Below, one piece after another: positions 44,713 through 52,092 of a DNA stretch of 64,000 nucleotides; within the stretch, counting starts at the first letter, position 1, and each line of letters opens with the position of its first letter. The notes beneath the pieces were generated by a model, which worked only from the letters and a program-made list of their open reading frames with translations, did no database searches and was not told where the DNA came from. The DNA comes from Flavipsychrobacter sp. Its GTDB lineage: Bacteria; Bacteroidota; Bacteroidia; Chitinophagales; Chitinophagaceae. A program made the translations under genes and the position numbers. The stretch covers positions 1 to 64,000 of the forward strand of contig JAEUVY010000102.1 in NCBI GenBank assembly GCA_016786565.1, read 5' to 3'.

Positions 44713-44936
44713 TTCAGCTCTTCATATTCTATGTAGTCGCCGTCCTTCTGCACTTTCTGCTGCACCGGCTGCGACTGCTGCCTGTTCATTTGCTGCTCCA
44801 TTTCCTCCATTTGCGCGCGCATGCGGCGCATCTGGCTGCCGGTTGCCATGGTTATGCGCAATATAGGCAACAGAAACTCCAGCACCACGCGCAGAACGAT
44901 CATTATTATGATGACCCAGACGATCAGACGTATCAT
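44709..44936 (-). CDS. DUF4834 small membrane protein
   Basis: 75 residues from the ATG at 44936; the longer in-frame reading adds 14 residues before the membrane helix. One N-terminal membrane helix (MIRLIVWVIIIMIVLRVVLEF), then a coiled, Gln/Met-rich stretch (MRRMRAQMEEMEQQMNRQ) and the conserved acidic end DGDYIEYEELK typical of DUF4834 in Bacteroidota. Function unknown. First gene of a coupled set with the M15 dipeptidase and the M28 peptidase. Confidence 0.8.
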   Translation of the reverse strand: MIRLIVWVIIIMIVLRVVLEFLLPILRITMATGSQMRRMRAQMEEMEQQMNRQQSQPVQQKVQKDGDYIEYEELK

Positions 44937-45049
44937 GCGGTAAAGGTAGGCGTTTGCCCCTTTTTGACGAAAAAACAACTGTTAAATACGTCAATATGCC
45001 TGTTTATTATCCTTAATTTGCCGGTCTTACCAAACCACCGTTTCCCTTT

Positions 45050-45982
45050 ATGGCCTGGCTTAGGCTCATGCGCTGGCAAAACCTCGTCATCATCGCCCTC
45101 ACACAATTGCTGGCGTGGTGGTGTGTGGTGCTGCCGCAGGGTCCCGCGTTGCTCACACTTCCACATGCGCTGCTGCTGGTGGCATCTACGGTGGTCATTG
45201 CTGCAGCCGGCTACATCATCAACGACTACTTCGATGTGCGCATAGACCAGATGAACCACCCCGAGACCGTGGTGCTCGGCAAGGCCATCGCACGCAAGAC
45301 CGCCATCAAGGCACACATAGGCATGAACATTGCCGCCCTGCTGCCCGCCGCCTGGCTCGCCCACATTGCCGGCCATCACGAATGGGTGGCGCTGCAACTC
45401 TTCTGCATTGCCATGCTGTGGTTCTACTCTACCAGCTACAAGCGGCAGTACATGACCGGCAACGTCATTGTAAGCCTGCTCACCGGCCTCACCATTGTGG
45501 CCCTGTTTGTGTACGAACCCACGCTGCAGCGACTTGCCAAATTGCCGCTGGCACAAATGAGCCGCCACGCCATCCGCTCATCGCTGCCCGTGTGGATACT
45601 CCTGGTCTATGCCGGCTTCGCCTTCCTACTCACCTGGATCCGCGAGATAGTAAAAGACATGGAAGACATGGAGGGCGATGCCGCCGAGGGCTGCGTCACC
45701 ATGCCCATCAGCCGCGGGCTCGGTTATGCCACCGGCTTTGCCACCGTACTGGCCGTGGCCGCCATGGTGCCGCTGGTGGCCGGTGCCTTGGTGCTGCTGC
45801 GCTACGGCTACCTGCTGGTGGCCGGCTACGCGCTGGCGCTGCTGGCGCTTCCGTTGGCCGCCTGGGTGTGGTATCTTCGCCGCGGACCGGCCACGCCGCA
45901 GCACTACCATACCTGCAGCCGCCTGCTCAAGATCATCATGGTGTGTGGCGTTTGCTCGCTCCTCATATACAAATTCCAATAA
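45050..45982 (+). CDS. UbiA family prenyltransferase
   Basis: 310 residues with about eight or nine membrane helices. Both Asp-rich motifs are intact: NDYFDVRIDQMNHPE (about 64-78) and KDMEDMEGDAAEG (about 203-215), which bind Mg2+ and the prenyl diphosphate. Bacteroidota members are often annotated as geranylgeranylglycerol-phosphate geranylgeranyltransferases, but quinone or other lipid acceptors cannot be excluded. Base composition is markedly GC-rich compared with the island that follows. The stop is 3 nt before the maf start, so the two form an operon. Confidence 0.9.
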   Translation: MAWLRLMRWQNLVIIALTQLLAWWCVVLPQGPALLTLPHALLLVASTVVIAAAGYIINDYFDVRIDQMNHPETVVLGKAIARKTAIKAHIGMNIAALLPAAWLAHIAGHHEWVALQLFCIAMLWFYSTSYKRQYMTGNVIVSLLTGLTIVALFVYEPTLQRLAKLPLAQMSRHAIRSSLPVWILLVYAGFAFLLTWIREIVKDMEDMEGDAAEGCVTMPISRGLGYATGFATVLAVAAMVPLVAGALVLLRYGYLLVAGYALALLALPLAAWVWYLRRGPATPQHYHTCSRLLKIIMVCGVCSLLIYKFQ

Positions 45983-45985
45983 CTC

Positions 45986-46540
45986 ATGCACAAACTCATA
46001 CTTGCTTCTCAGTCGCCCAGGCGCAAACAGCTCATGGAAATGGCCGAGCTTGAATTTGACGTCATCGTTACCGATACCGACGAGACCAATCCGCCCGGCA
46101 TGCCCGGTCACGAGGTACCCGCCTTTCTGGCCCGCAAAAAGGCCGATGCCATTGCCCACCTGCACCCGCAGGCCACCATCATTGCCGCCGACACCGTTGT
46201 GCTGCTCGACGACCACATTCTGGGCAAGCCTGTCGATGCTGCCGATGCCGCCCGCATCCTCGGCATGCTCTCCGGCCGCATGCATACGGTAGTAACAGGT
46301 GTCTGCATCCGCAGGGGCACGCACGAAGACGTTTTTTCAGTCACCACCGAGGTCCATTTCCGCCACCTCTCCCCCGCGCAGATCCACCACTATATAGAAC
46401 GCTACCGCCCCTACGACAAGGCCGGTGCCTACGCCATTCAAGAGTGGATAGGTGTGACCGGCATAGAAAAGATAAACGGCGACTACTACAACGTCATGGG
46501 CCTGCCCATAGGCGAAGTGATACCAAGACTTGCTAAATAA
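45986..46540 (+). CDS. Maf family nucleoside-triphosphate pyrophosphatase
   Basis: 184 residues. Signature ASQSPRRKQLMEMA (SxSPRR) at the N-terminus, AADTVVLLDDHILGKP with the conserved Asp/Glu/Lys, VVTGVCIRRG and DKAGAYAIQEW. Maf proteins hydrolyse dTTP/UTP or modified nucleotides to monophosphates, cleaning the nucleotide pool, and have been linked to septum inhibition. Cotranscribed with the UbiA gene. The GTCACGGTGAG repeat cluster begins 3 nt after its stop. Confidence 0.93.
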   Translation: MHKLILASQSPRRKQLMEMAELEFDVIVTDTDETNPPGMPGHEVPAFLARKKADAIAHLHPQATIIAADTVVLLDDHILGKPVDAADAARILGMLSGRMHTVVTGVCIRRGTHEDVFSVTTEVHFRHLSPAQIHHYIERYRPYDKAGAYAIQEWIGVTGIEKINGDYYNVMGLPIGEVIPRLAK

Positions 46541-46543
46541 AAC

Positions 46544-46680
46544 ATGTCACGGTGAGCTTGTTAATTATGTCACCGTGAGCCTTTCACTTATGTCATGGTG
46601 AGTAATGTCACGGTGAACCCCGTCGAACCGCCGCCGAACCATATCGAACGGTTGTCGAACCGCCTGCCGAACCGCCACGT
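46544..46680 (+). repeat. Short repeat cluster, copy 1 (GTCACGGTGAG / GTCGAACC)
   Basis: Four variants of TGTCAyGGTGAG at about 46545, 46569, 46590 and 46606, then five GCCGAACC / TCGAACGG / GTCGAACCG units, directly after the maf stop. Same word set and orientation as clusters at 50432-50515 and 51971-52037. No coding potential. Confidence 0.85.
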
Positions 46681-46726
46681 TTCTGCGCAATTTTTTATTC
46701 TGCGCAGTTTTTAGCTAACTAATTGA

Positions 46727-46930
46727 CCATCAATAAAAAGGTGGGAAGTGAACCTTCCCACTGCTTCCCAAAACTGCGCAAAACCTGCGCACTTCTTCCC
46801 ACCTGCTTCCCAGGTGAGAAGTGATGATATTTCATTAAGTGTTCGATTTCCCACCATTTTCTTCTACTTCTATTCAAGTTACAACGGTGCAGAAAAACAG
46901 GCAAAAGAATGTTTTATGATAGTGCGTTTT
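46727..46930 (+). repeat. Long interspersed repeat, copy A (inverted partner at 51635-51893)
   Basis: Shares with the reverse complement of copy B, in the same order: CAATAAAAAGGTGGGAAG (46731-46748), several CTGCGCA/CTGCTTCCCA words, TTCTATTCAAGTTAC (46868-46882) and a nearly perfect 31-nt block (46900-46930). Between copies the middle differs by indels. Stops in all frames make a long protein unlikely; a 61-codon open frame here is treated as chance. Confidence 0.85.
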
Positions 46931-47015
46931 CTGTAGTGTCATAGAAAGTTGTCGCAGCAAAAGATTCGCGTGAGCACGGAGAAAGAGGTGACGACGATGT
47001 ATGTCATCATACGTT

Positions 47016-48362
47016 CTACTCCACCATCAGTTTTTTAACCAGTCTTCCCTGTTCAGTTTCGGCCACTACCAGGTACATACCTGCCGACAGATGCAGGGGC
47101 ACAGTGGTGGGTTTGCCTGGCGGCAGCACCAGTTGCTGCACTGTTGTGCCCGTCAGTGTCACAATGGCCACACGGGCGGGCGTGCCGGTGACGTTCAGTT
47201 GTAATTGCAGTTGGTTGGTAGCAGGGTTGGGCCAAATGGCAAGCCCCGGTTCGTTGGTAGCCACATCTCCCACCGCTGCCGGAAACACCAGACTATCGCA
47301 GCGGGGTAGTGCTATCTTTCGGATGCGGCAGTTTGTAGGCATTGCCAGGTATAGGTCATTTGCATTGTCCAGGTAAATATTGTATATCTCGGTCAGTTGT
47401 GCTGCGGTTGCCGGGCCGCCATCGCCGCTATATCCATTAACCCCTGTACCTGCAATAGTATATATTTTGCCCGCAGTGTTGACAATTCTGATTGCATACG
47501 CTAGGCCATCAGCAATATACAGGTTACCGCAACTGTCCTTCCAGAGCCCTTGTGGTTGGGACAATTTTGCTACGGTCGCGGGCAAACCATCTCCGGCATA
47601 CGTGCCGGCACCACTTCCTGCGACGGTAGTGATGATACCATTGCCATCTATTTTACGTACACAATTGTTTTGATCATCGGTGAAGTAGATATTATTGTCT
47701 TTGTCGGTAATGATCTGATTAATATAGTTGAATTGCGCGGCAGTAGCGGGGCCGCCATCGCCCGAATAGCCAATGATGCCGGTTCCCGCTATAGTGGTTA
47801 TTATGCCGGCGCTATTCACTTTCATAATTCTGTAGCTGCCAGCCAATAAAATGTTTCCTGCTGTGTCTTGGGCAATTGAAGAGATTGCGCCAATTCCCGC
47901 TGCCGTTGCCGGCCCACCGTCTCCGCTAATCGTGGCAGTGCCATTTCCGGCAAAAGTGGTAATTACACCCGACACGTCAATCTTTCGTACTCTGGCTCCT
48001 CCACCTGATATATACAGGTTTCCTGTCTTGTCAATGAAAATTCCAGCCGGTGGTAGAATATTTGCGGCAGTCGCCGGCCCCCCATCACCACTATAGCCAG
48101 ATGTATGTGTGCCGGCGAAAGTTGTTATTATCCCTGCGGGATTTACCTTCCTAATAGCATACCCATTTTTTTCACTGAAATACATATTGCCTGCATTATC
48201 TTTTGCTATGCTAAATGGTGTCGAAATTTTTGCAGCAGTAGCCAATAGATAATCACCGGAGTAGCCACAAATTCCATTCCCTGCTACGGTAGTTATTGTT
48301 TGCGCACTTAATTGTTTGGCAGCAAGGCACAATAGCAGGAGCATCAATTTTGTTTTGCTCAT
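47016..48362 (-). CDS. NHL-repeat beta-propeller protein with T9SS sorting domain
   Basis: 448 residues; signal peptide MSKTKLMLLLLCLAAKQLSAQ. Six NHL blades with the GYSGDGGPATAA spacer and the pattern GNLYISGG.ARVRKID or NIYFTDDQNNCVRKI (about 22-350). A type A sorting domain follows (AIWPNPATNQLQLQL, VAIVTLTGTTVQQL, GMYLVVAETEQG). It is a paralogue of 19655-21583 without the Ig-like middle and of the divergent 49088 gene. The codons are more AT-rich than in the preceding UbiA-maf operon. Biological role unknown. It lies just inside repeat copy A. Confidence 0.88.
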   Translation of the reverse strand: MSKTKLMLLLLCLAAKQLSAQTITTVAGNGICGYSGDYLLATAAKISTPFSIAKDNAGNMYFSEKNGYAIRKVNPAGIITTFAGTHTSGYSGDGGPATAANILPPAGIFIDKTGNLYISGGGARVRKIDVSGVITTFAGNGTATISGDGGPATAAGIGAISSIAQDTAGNILLAGSYRIMKVNSAGIITTIAGTGIIGYSGDGGPATAAQFNYINQIITDKDNNIYFTDDQNNCVRKIDGNGIITTVAGSGAGTYAGDGLPATVAKLSQPQGLWKDSCGNLYIADGLAYAIRIVNTAGKIYTIAGTGVNGYSGDGGPATAAQLTEIYNIYLDNANDLYLAMPTNCRIRKIALPRCDSLVFPAAVGDVATNEPGLAIWPNPATNQLQLQLNVTGTPARVAIVTLTGTTVQQLVLPPGKPTTVPLHLSAGMYLVVAETEQGRLVKKLMVE

Positions 48363-48376
48363 AAATTATAGGTTTA

Positions 48377-48405
48377 GGCTGCATGAGTGATAAGCCCATG
48401 CAGCC
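48377..48405 (-). terminator. Hairpin, possible terminator
   Basis: 9-bp perfect inverted repeat GGCTGCATG / CATGCAGCC with an 11-nt loop between the sorting-domain fragment and the NHL gene, both on minus. No T-run follows. Confidence 0.4.
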
Positions 48406-48419
48406 GATTATTAAAAATA

Positions 48420-48821
48420 TTATAGTTTAGTAAACTTGCGGTACACTTTTTTGTTGCCGTCCTCTTTGAAGGATACAATGTAGTTGCCCTCCGGCAAAGT
48501 ACCGATGTCTATGGTCTGTTTTTTGTCCAACAGCGTTCCTTGCAGTAGTTCGCGCCCCAGCATGTCTGTGATTTGGTATGCTCCTGTTGCTTGCAAGGTT
48601 ATCGCTGTTGTGGCTGGGTTGGGTGCAAGTAAAGTCGCGTTGCAGTCATCGGTTTGTTTTATTACCGGCCTGTAATAATGCCCTGTACTTCCCCAGTTAT
48701 ATCCAGACCGTTTGTACCAGATATTGTAGTTGCCGCCACTATAGTCGGCCCAGGCCACCAGAGAGGTGTCATTCACATAATTGCATGGTGTGCTTGTGGC
48801 ATTGGTGAGATACCATTTCAT
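48420..48821 (-). pseudogene. Orphan T9SS sorting domain, probable 5'-truncated remnant
   Basis: 133 codons open from 48821. There is no signal peptide, yet the last 80 residues are a complete type A sorting domain (LLAPNPATTAITLQ, YQITDMLGRELLQ, GNYIVSFKEDGNKKVYRKF). A sorting domain without an export signal cannot work, so this is most likely the 3' end of a lost cargo gene. The first 50 residues (LVAWADYSGGNYNIWYKRSG) look like the end of a beta-sandwich. The 126 nt upstream contain stops in this frame and no start with a signal peptide. It lies between the two divergent NHL genes, inside the inverted-repeat-bounded segment. Confidence 0.65.
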
Positions 48822-49037
48822 GATGAATCAGTTAAGGTGAAAAAGTGATGTAAGGGGAATATAAAAATAATGAAAAATGGCATATTTACAAATTTGAAAC
48901 TGATTTTCCGTCTCTGCCCTTTGCAGTACCCGGCAACAATAGAGGGGTGCGGTTGATGACTGTGCCGCAGTCTAAAGATGTATCTTGGCGACACCACCGC
49001 ATAAGAGACCCGTTTGAGACCGCCGCCACCGCGCCCA

Positions 49038-49067
49038 TTGAAAAACAACACAGACATGCTAAATTTG
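49038..49067 (+). promoter_or_regulatory. Complete Bacteroidota promoter (TTG-N19-TAAATTTG)
   Basis: TTG at 49038-49040, a 19-nt spacer and TAAATTTG at 49060-49067, 20 nt before the ATG at 49088. Best match in the window to the -33/-7 consensus; it also rules out the longer in-frame start at 48947. Confidence 0.75.
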
Positions 49068-49087
49068 AAGAATACTATGTGTGCACC

Positions 49088-50422
49088 ATGAAAAGAATAC
49101 TCACCCTCATATCCCTACTAATGTTTTGCACCGCATGGTGCCGGGCGCAGATCATTGTGCCGATTGCCGGTAGTGGCGGCACAGTAGATGCTGATGGGCC
49201 TGCAACAGCAGTTTCGTTGGACTATCCGTTGCGTATTGCATTTGACGATACGGGTAGTTTATATATCTGCGACTGTTATCACCATAAGCTACGCAAAGTC
49301 AAGCCATCGTATCAGGGTTATATGACCACGATAGCTGGTAATGGTGTGAGTGGAGATTGGGGAGATGGCGGGCCTGCAAGCGCTGCCGGCCTGGGTGCAT
49401 TGTATGATGTAGCTGTTGATAAGAAAGGGAATATTTTTCTTGCAGACGCATTTTATAATAAAATAAGGAAAATAGACAAAAATGGCATTATTACCACGTT
49501 TGCAGGTACCGGTGTTGCCGGGTTTAATGGCGATGGTATAGCAGCGACATCAGCCTTTTTAAACGAACCGTTTGCAGTGAGAGTTGACGATACCGGGAAT
49601 GTATACATAGGAGACCGCTCGAATTACCGGTTGAGAAAGGTTGACACCTTTGGGGTTATCACGACAATAGCCGGGACAGGTGTTGCCGGGTTTTCGGGAG
49701 ATGGAGGAAGTGCCACCTTAGCCCAAACGAATGGTTTGATTTCAATTGCGCTGGATACAGCTTATAATATATATTTTTCGGACAGTACACGGGTTAGGAA
49801 AATTGCTACCGATGGCACTATCACCACCGTTGCTGGAAATGGTATAGTAGCATTTACCGGAGATGGTGGACCTGCTACTGCAGCCGCGATACGACCGGCT
49901 GCGATTTTTGTGGATAAAACAGGTATCCTTTACATTGCAGATGGTACCAATGACCGTATCAGAAAAGTAGGAGTAGATGGTGTAATAAATACGATTGCCG
50001 GAACGGGTATGGCCGGTAATTCGGGCGACTGGGGGCCTCCACTACTGGCAACCCTTTGCGCACCATATGGAATTGCGGTGAACAATGATGGCGATATCTA
50101 TTTTAGTAATCTATGCAGCGCGAGGGTGAAGATGATCACCAACAAAGACCTTGCATCAGTGCGTTCGGAAGCCAAAGTCCTACCGGCGATGGTTGTTGCG
50201 CCGAATCCGGGGCATGGAAAAATACGGGTAACACTTACAGGTCAGTGGCATGGCATAGTGAAGATAACGGCTACTAACGACGCGGGTAAAGTAATCACTC
50301 AATTCCAAGGGCGTTCAAGCACGATCAACGAATCCCCTGATCAATTGCCGCCCGGCGTTTACGTTATCACCGCAACTGACAATAGTGAACATACCGTTTC
50401 TGAAAAGGTGATCGTGCAGTAA
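49088..50422 (+). CDS. NHL-repeat beta-propeller protein with T9SS sorting domain
   Basis: 444 residues from the ATG at 49088, which opens a signal peptide (MKRILTLISLLMFCTAWCRA); the longer frame from 48947 lies upstream of the promoter. Six NHL blades follow (GDWGDGGPASAA, TTFAGTGVAGFNGDG, NVYIGDRSNYRLRKVD, LYIADGTNDRIRKVG), then a type A sorting domain (VVAPNPGHGKIRVTL, GVYVITATDNSEH). Divergent from the paralogue at 47016 with the truncated fragment between them. Codon composition is AT-richer than at 42.7-46.5 kb. A repeat cluster starts 9 nt after the stop. Confidence 0.88.
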   Translation: MKRILTLISLLMFCTAWCRAQIIVPIAGSGGTVDADGPATAVSLDYPLRIAFDDTGSLYICDCYHHKLRKVKPSYQGYMTTIAGNGVSGDWGDGGPASAAGLGALYDVAVDKKGNIFLADAFYNKIRKIDKNGIITTFAGTGVAGFNGDGIAATSAFLNEPFAVRVDDTGNVYIGDRSNYRLRKVDTFGVITTIAGTGVAGFSGDGGSATLAQTNGLISIALDTAYNIYFSDSTRVRKIATDGTITTVAGNGIVAFTGDGGPATAAAIRPAAIFVDKTGILYIADGTNDRIRKVGVDGVINTIAGTGMAGNSGDWGPPLLATLCAPYGIAVNNDGDIYFSNLCSARVKMITNKDLASVRSEAKVLPAMVVAPNPGHGKIRVTLTGQWHGIVKITATNDAGKVITQFQGRSSTINESPDQLPPGVYVITATDNSEHTVSEKVIVQ

Positions 50423-50431
50423 GGATCAAAC

Positions 50432-50515
50432 CATGTCACCGTGAGCAATGTCACGGTGAGCTTGTCAATTATGTCATGGTGAGCCCCGTCGAACCATGTC
50501 GAACCATGTCGAACG
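50432..50515 (+). repeat. Short repeat cluster, copy 2 (GTCACGGTGAG / GTCGAACC)
   Basis: ATGTCACCGTGAGC, ATGTCACGGTGAGC and ATGTCATGGTGAGC followed by three GTCGAACC/GTCGAACGG units; nearly the same order as copy 1, again directly behind a plus-strand stop codon, and abutting the 178-bp tandem array. Confidence 0.85.
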
Positions 50516-51091
50516 GCTCGCGCACAATTCCCGAAATGGCTTTTCGCAATGACGCGATTACATGTCCGTCATTGCGAACAAAGCGTGGCCCGCGGGTAGC
50601 TTGTGACGAAGCAATCTCGCGTAAACACCAGCTGACTACTGAAATTAGGTACACTTAAGAGTAGATATTATTGCGAGATTGCTTCGTCGCCGGCTGGCGC
50701 ACAATTCCCCAAATGGCTTCTCGCAATGACGCGATTACATGTCCGTCATTGAGGAACAAAGCGTGGCCCGCGGGTAGCTTGTGACGAAGCAATCTCGCGT
50801 AAACACCCGCTGACTACGGAGATTCCTTACAGTTAAGAGTAGACATTATTGCGAGATTGCTTCGTCGCCGGCTCGCGCACAATTCCGAAAAGGCTTCCCG
50901 CAATGACGCGATTACATGTCCGTCATTGCGAGGAACAAAGCGTGGCCAGCGGGTAGCTTGTGACGAAGCAATCTCGCGTCAACACTCGCTGACCATGGAG
51001 ATCCTTCACAGTTAAAACTAGATATTATTGCGAGATTGCTTCGTCGCCGGCAGGCGCACAATTCCCGAAATGGCTTCTCGCAATGACGCGG
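50516..51091. repeat. Tandem array, 3.2 copies of a structured ~178-bp unit
   Basis: Units at 50516-50692 (177 bp), 50693-50870 (178), 50871-51049 (179) and a partial copy 51050-51091. Each unit holds two inverted repeats: CGCAATGACG / CGTCATTGCG about 12 nt apart, and ACGAAGCAATCTCGC / GCGAGATTGCTTCGT about 45 nt apart. The copies differ by point changes and single-base indels. The rest of 50423-51202 holds no gene. Confidence 0.93.
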
Positions 51092-51202
51092 TTATTATGA
51101 TAGCAAATTGTTGAAGGCTTGAAAGCTATTTGCCAGAGGCAAGATGAAGATATTCTGAAAACGACAAATGTAAAAACCTACAGGAATCTTCTAACTTAGA
51201 AT

Positions 51203-51511
51203 ATGCATAAAGGCGGCATAACCTATATTCTTTGTTCACCAGACAAAAATGTTCTTTATGTCGGAGTCACCTCTGATCTGCAAACGCGAGTCTGGCAACA
51301 CAAAACGCACTTCTATGAAAGAAGCTTTACCGCCAGATACAACTGCACTCAACTCGTATGGTACAAGTTTTTTATTAGCATTGAAGAAGCGATTGCCGAA
51401 GAAAAACGTATTAAAAGCGGTAGCCGCAAAAAGAAAGAGGACCTGATAAGTGCTTTCAACTATGAATGGAAGGACCTTTGGAACGATATAAAAGACCTGA
51501 GGTCTTACTAG
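51203..51511 (+). CDS. GIY-YIG domain nuclease, small stand-alone type
   Basis: 102 residues, mostly one GIY-YIG domain: GITYILCSPDKNVLYVGVT (the two tyrosine-containing strands), then SDLQTRVWQHK with the catalytic Arg, and the metal-binding Glu in EEKRIKSGSRKKK. Family knowledge: this fold cuts DNA in UvrC, homing endonucleases and some transposons; small stand-alone versions (UPF0213-like) are multi-copy in Bacteroidota and of unproven role. It sits alone between the tandem array and repeat copy B. A link to repeat spread is only a hypothesis. Confidence 0.9.
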   Translation: MHKGGITYILCSPDKNVLYVGVTSDLQTRVWQHKTHFYERSFTARYNCTQLVWYKFFISIEEAIAEEKRIKSGSRKKKEDLISAFNYEWKDLWNDIKDLRSY

Positions 51512-51634
51512 GGACCTTGATATGGTGCAATGATCATCCCGCCCGCACAACTATTTTCCCTCATTTATATTTGTGTGCTTTGTGCCACCTCAGTGAGCTT
51601 TGTGGTGAGCAGAAATGTTTCTATCATACCCCCC

Positions 51635-51893
51635 AAAACGCACTATCATAAAACTTTCTTTTGCCGGTTCTGAAATGTGGTAGTAACTTGAATAGAACTC
51701 CAAGAAAAGCGGGAGACGATGGCGATATTTAAAATTTTATAACCCATCAAATGGGAAGCAGGTGCGCAGAAAGTGAGAAGCGGGTGAGAAGTAGTGCGCA
51801 GTTTTTGCGCAGTTTTTGCCTGTCCCGAAAGCATTCGGGAGGAAGCAGTGAGAAGCGCAACTTCCCACCTTTTTATTGACTATCAATGAGTTA
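51635..51893 (-). repeat. Long interspersed repeat, copy B (inverted partner of copy A)
   Basis: On the minus strand it shows the same ordered blocks as copy A: near-identical 31-nt block (51635-51665), GTAACTTGAATAGAA (51683-51697), TGCGCAG/GGGAAGCAGG words and CTTCCCACCTTTTTATTG (51861-51878). It also contains a GTCCCGAAAGCATTCGGGA palindrome near 51822-51840. Open frames here are short and overlap the repeat; none is called as a gene in 51512-52092. Confidence 0.85.
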
Positions 51894-51970
51894 AGATAAA
51901 CTTGCCTGCCGACAGGCAGGAATGAGGAAAAAAGAAAAAAACTGCGCAGTGGGAAGCAGCAAACAAAATT

Positions 51971-52037
51971 GAATGTCATCGTGAGCCCGCCGAAGGGTGA
52001 CATTCAAGTTATGTAACGGCGAGCAGTGTCGAACCGC
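51971..52037 (+). repeat. Short repeat cluster, copy 3 (diverged)
   Basis: ATGTCATCGTGAGC, TGTAACGGCGAGCAGTGTC and GTCGAACCGC, plus a GCCGAAGGGTGACATTC variant; same family and orientation as the clusters at 46544 and 50432 but shorter and more degraded. Confidence 0.7.
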
Positions 52038-52038
52038 A

Positions 52039-52067
52039 CAAAAAAGGGGCGCTGATAAAAGCGCCCC
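52039..52067 (-). terminator. Terminator of the DUF4290 gene
   Basis: On minus: GGGGCGC - 8-nt loop - GCGCCCC followed by TTTTTT, 25 nt after the stop. Confidence 0.92.
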
Positions 52068-52092
52068 GGTATGCATGAGTAAGTAAACCCGT

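Noticed and set aside
45626..46324. Long frames overlapping UbiA and maf in other frames
   Set aside because: A product of the high GC of this operon; UbiA and maf motifs fix the true frames.
46719..46904. 61-codon open frame on minus inside repeat copy A
   Set aside because: It coincides exactly with the interspersed repeat; the homologous stretch of copy B does not keep the frame.
50469..50658. Two overlapping ~60-codon frames on both strands at the start of the tandem array
   Set aside because: Built from the repeat cluster and the first 178-bp unit; no promoter box or conserved frame in the other units.
50516..51091. Repeat array that could be taken for CRISPR
   Set aside because: Units are 177-179 bp with no short direct repeat/unique spacer alternation, and no cas gene lies in the window.
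51646..52003. Short minus-strand open frames in and beside repeat copy B
   Set aside because: They are made of repeat sequence, overlap each other and show no start context or protein-like composition.
46544..52037. Insertion sequence or integrated phage
   Set aside because: No transposase, integrase or phage structural gene; the only nuclease is the small GIY-YIG protein.
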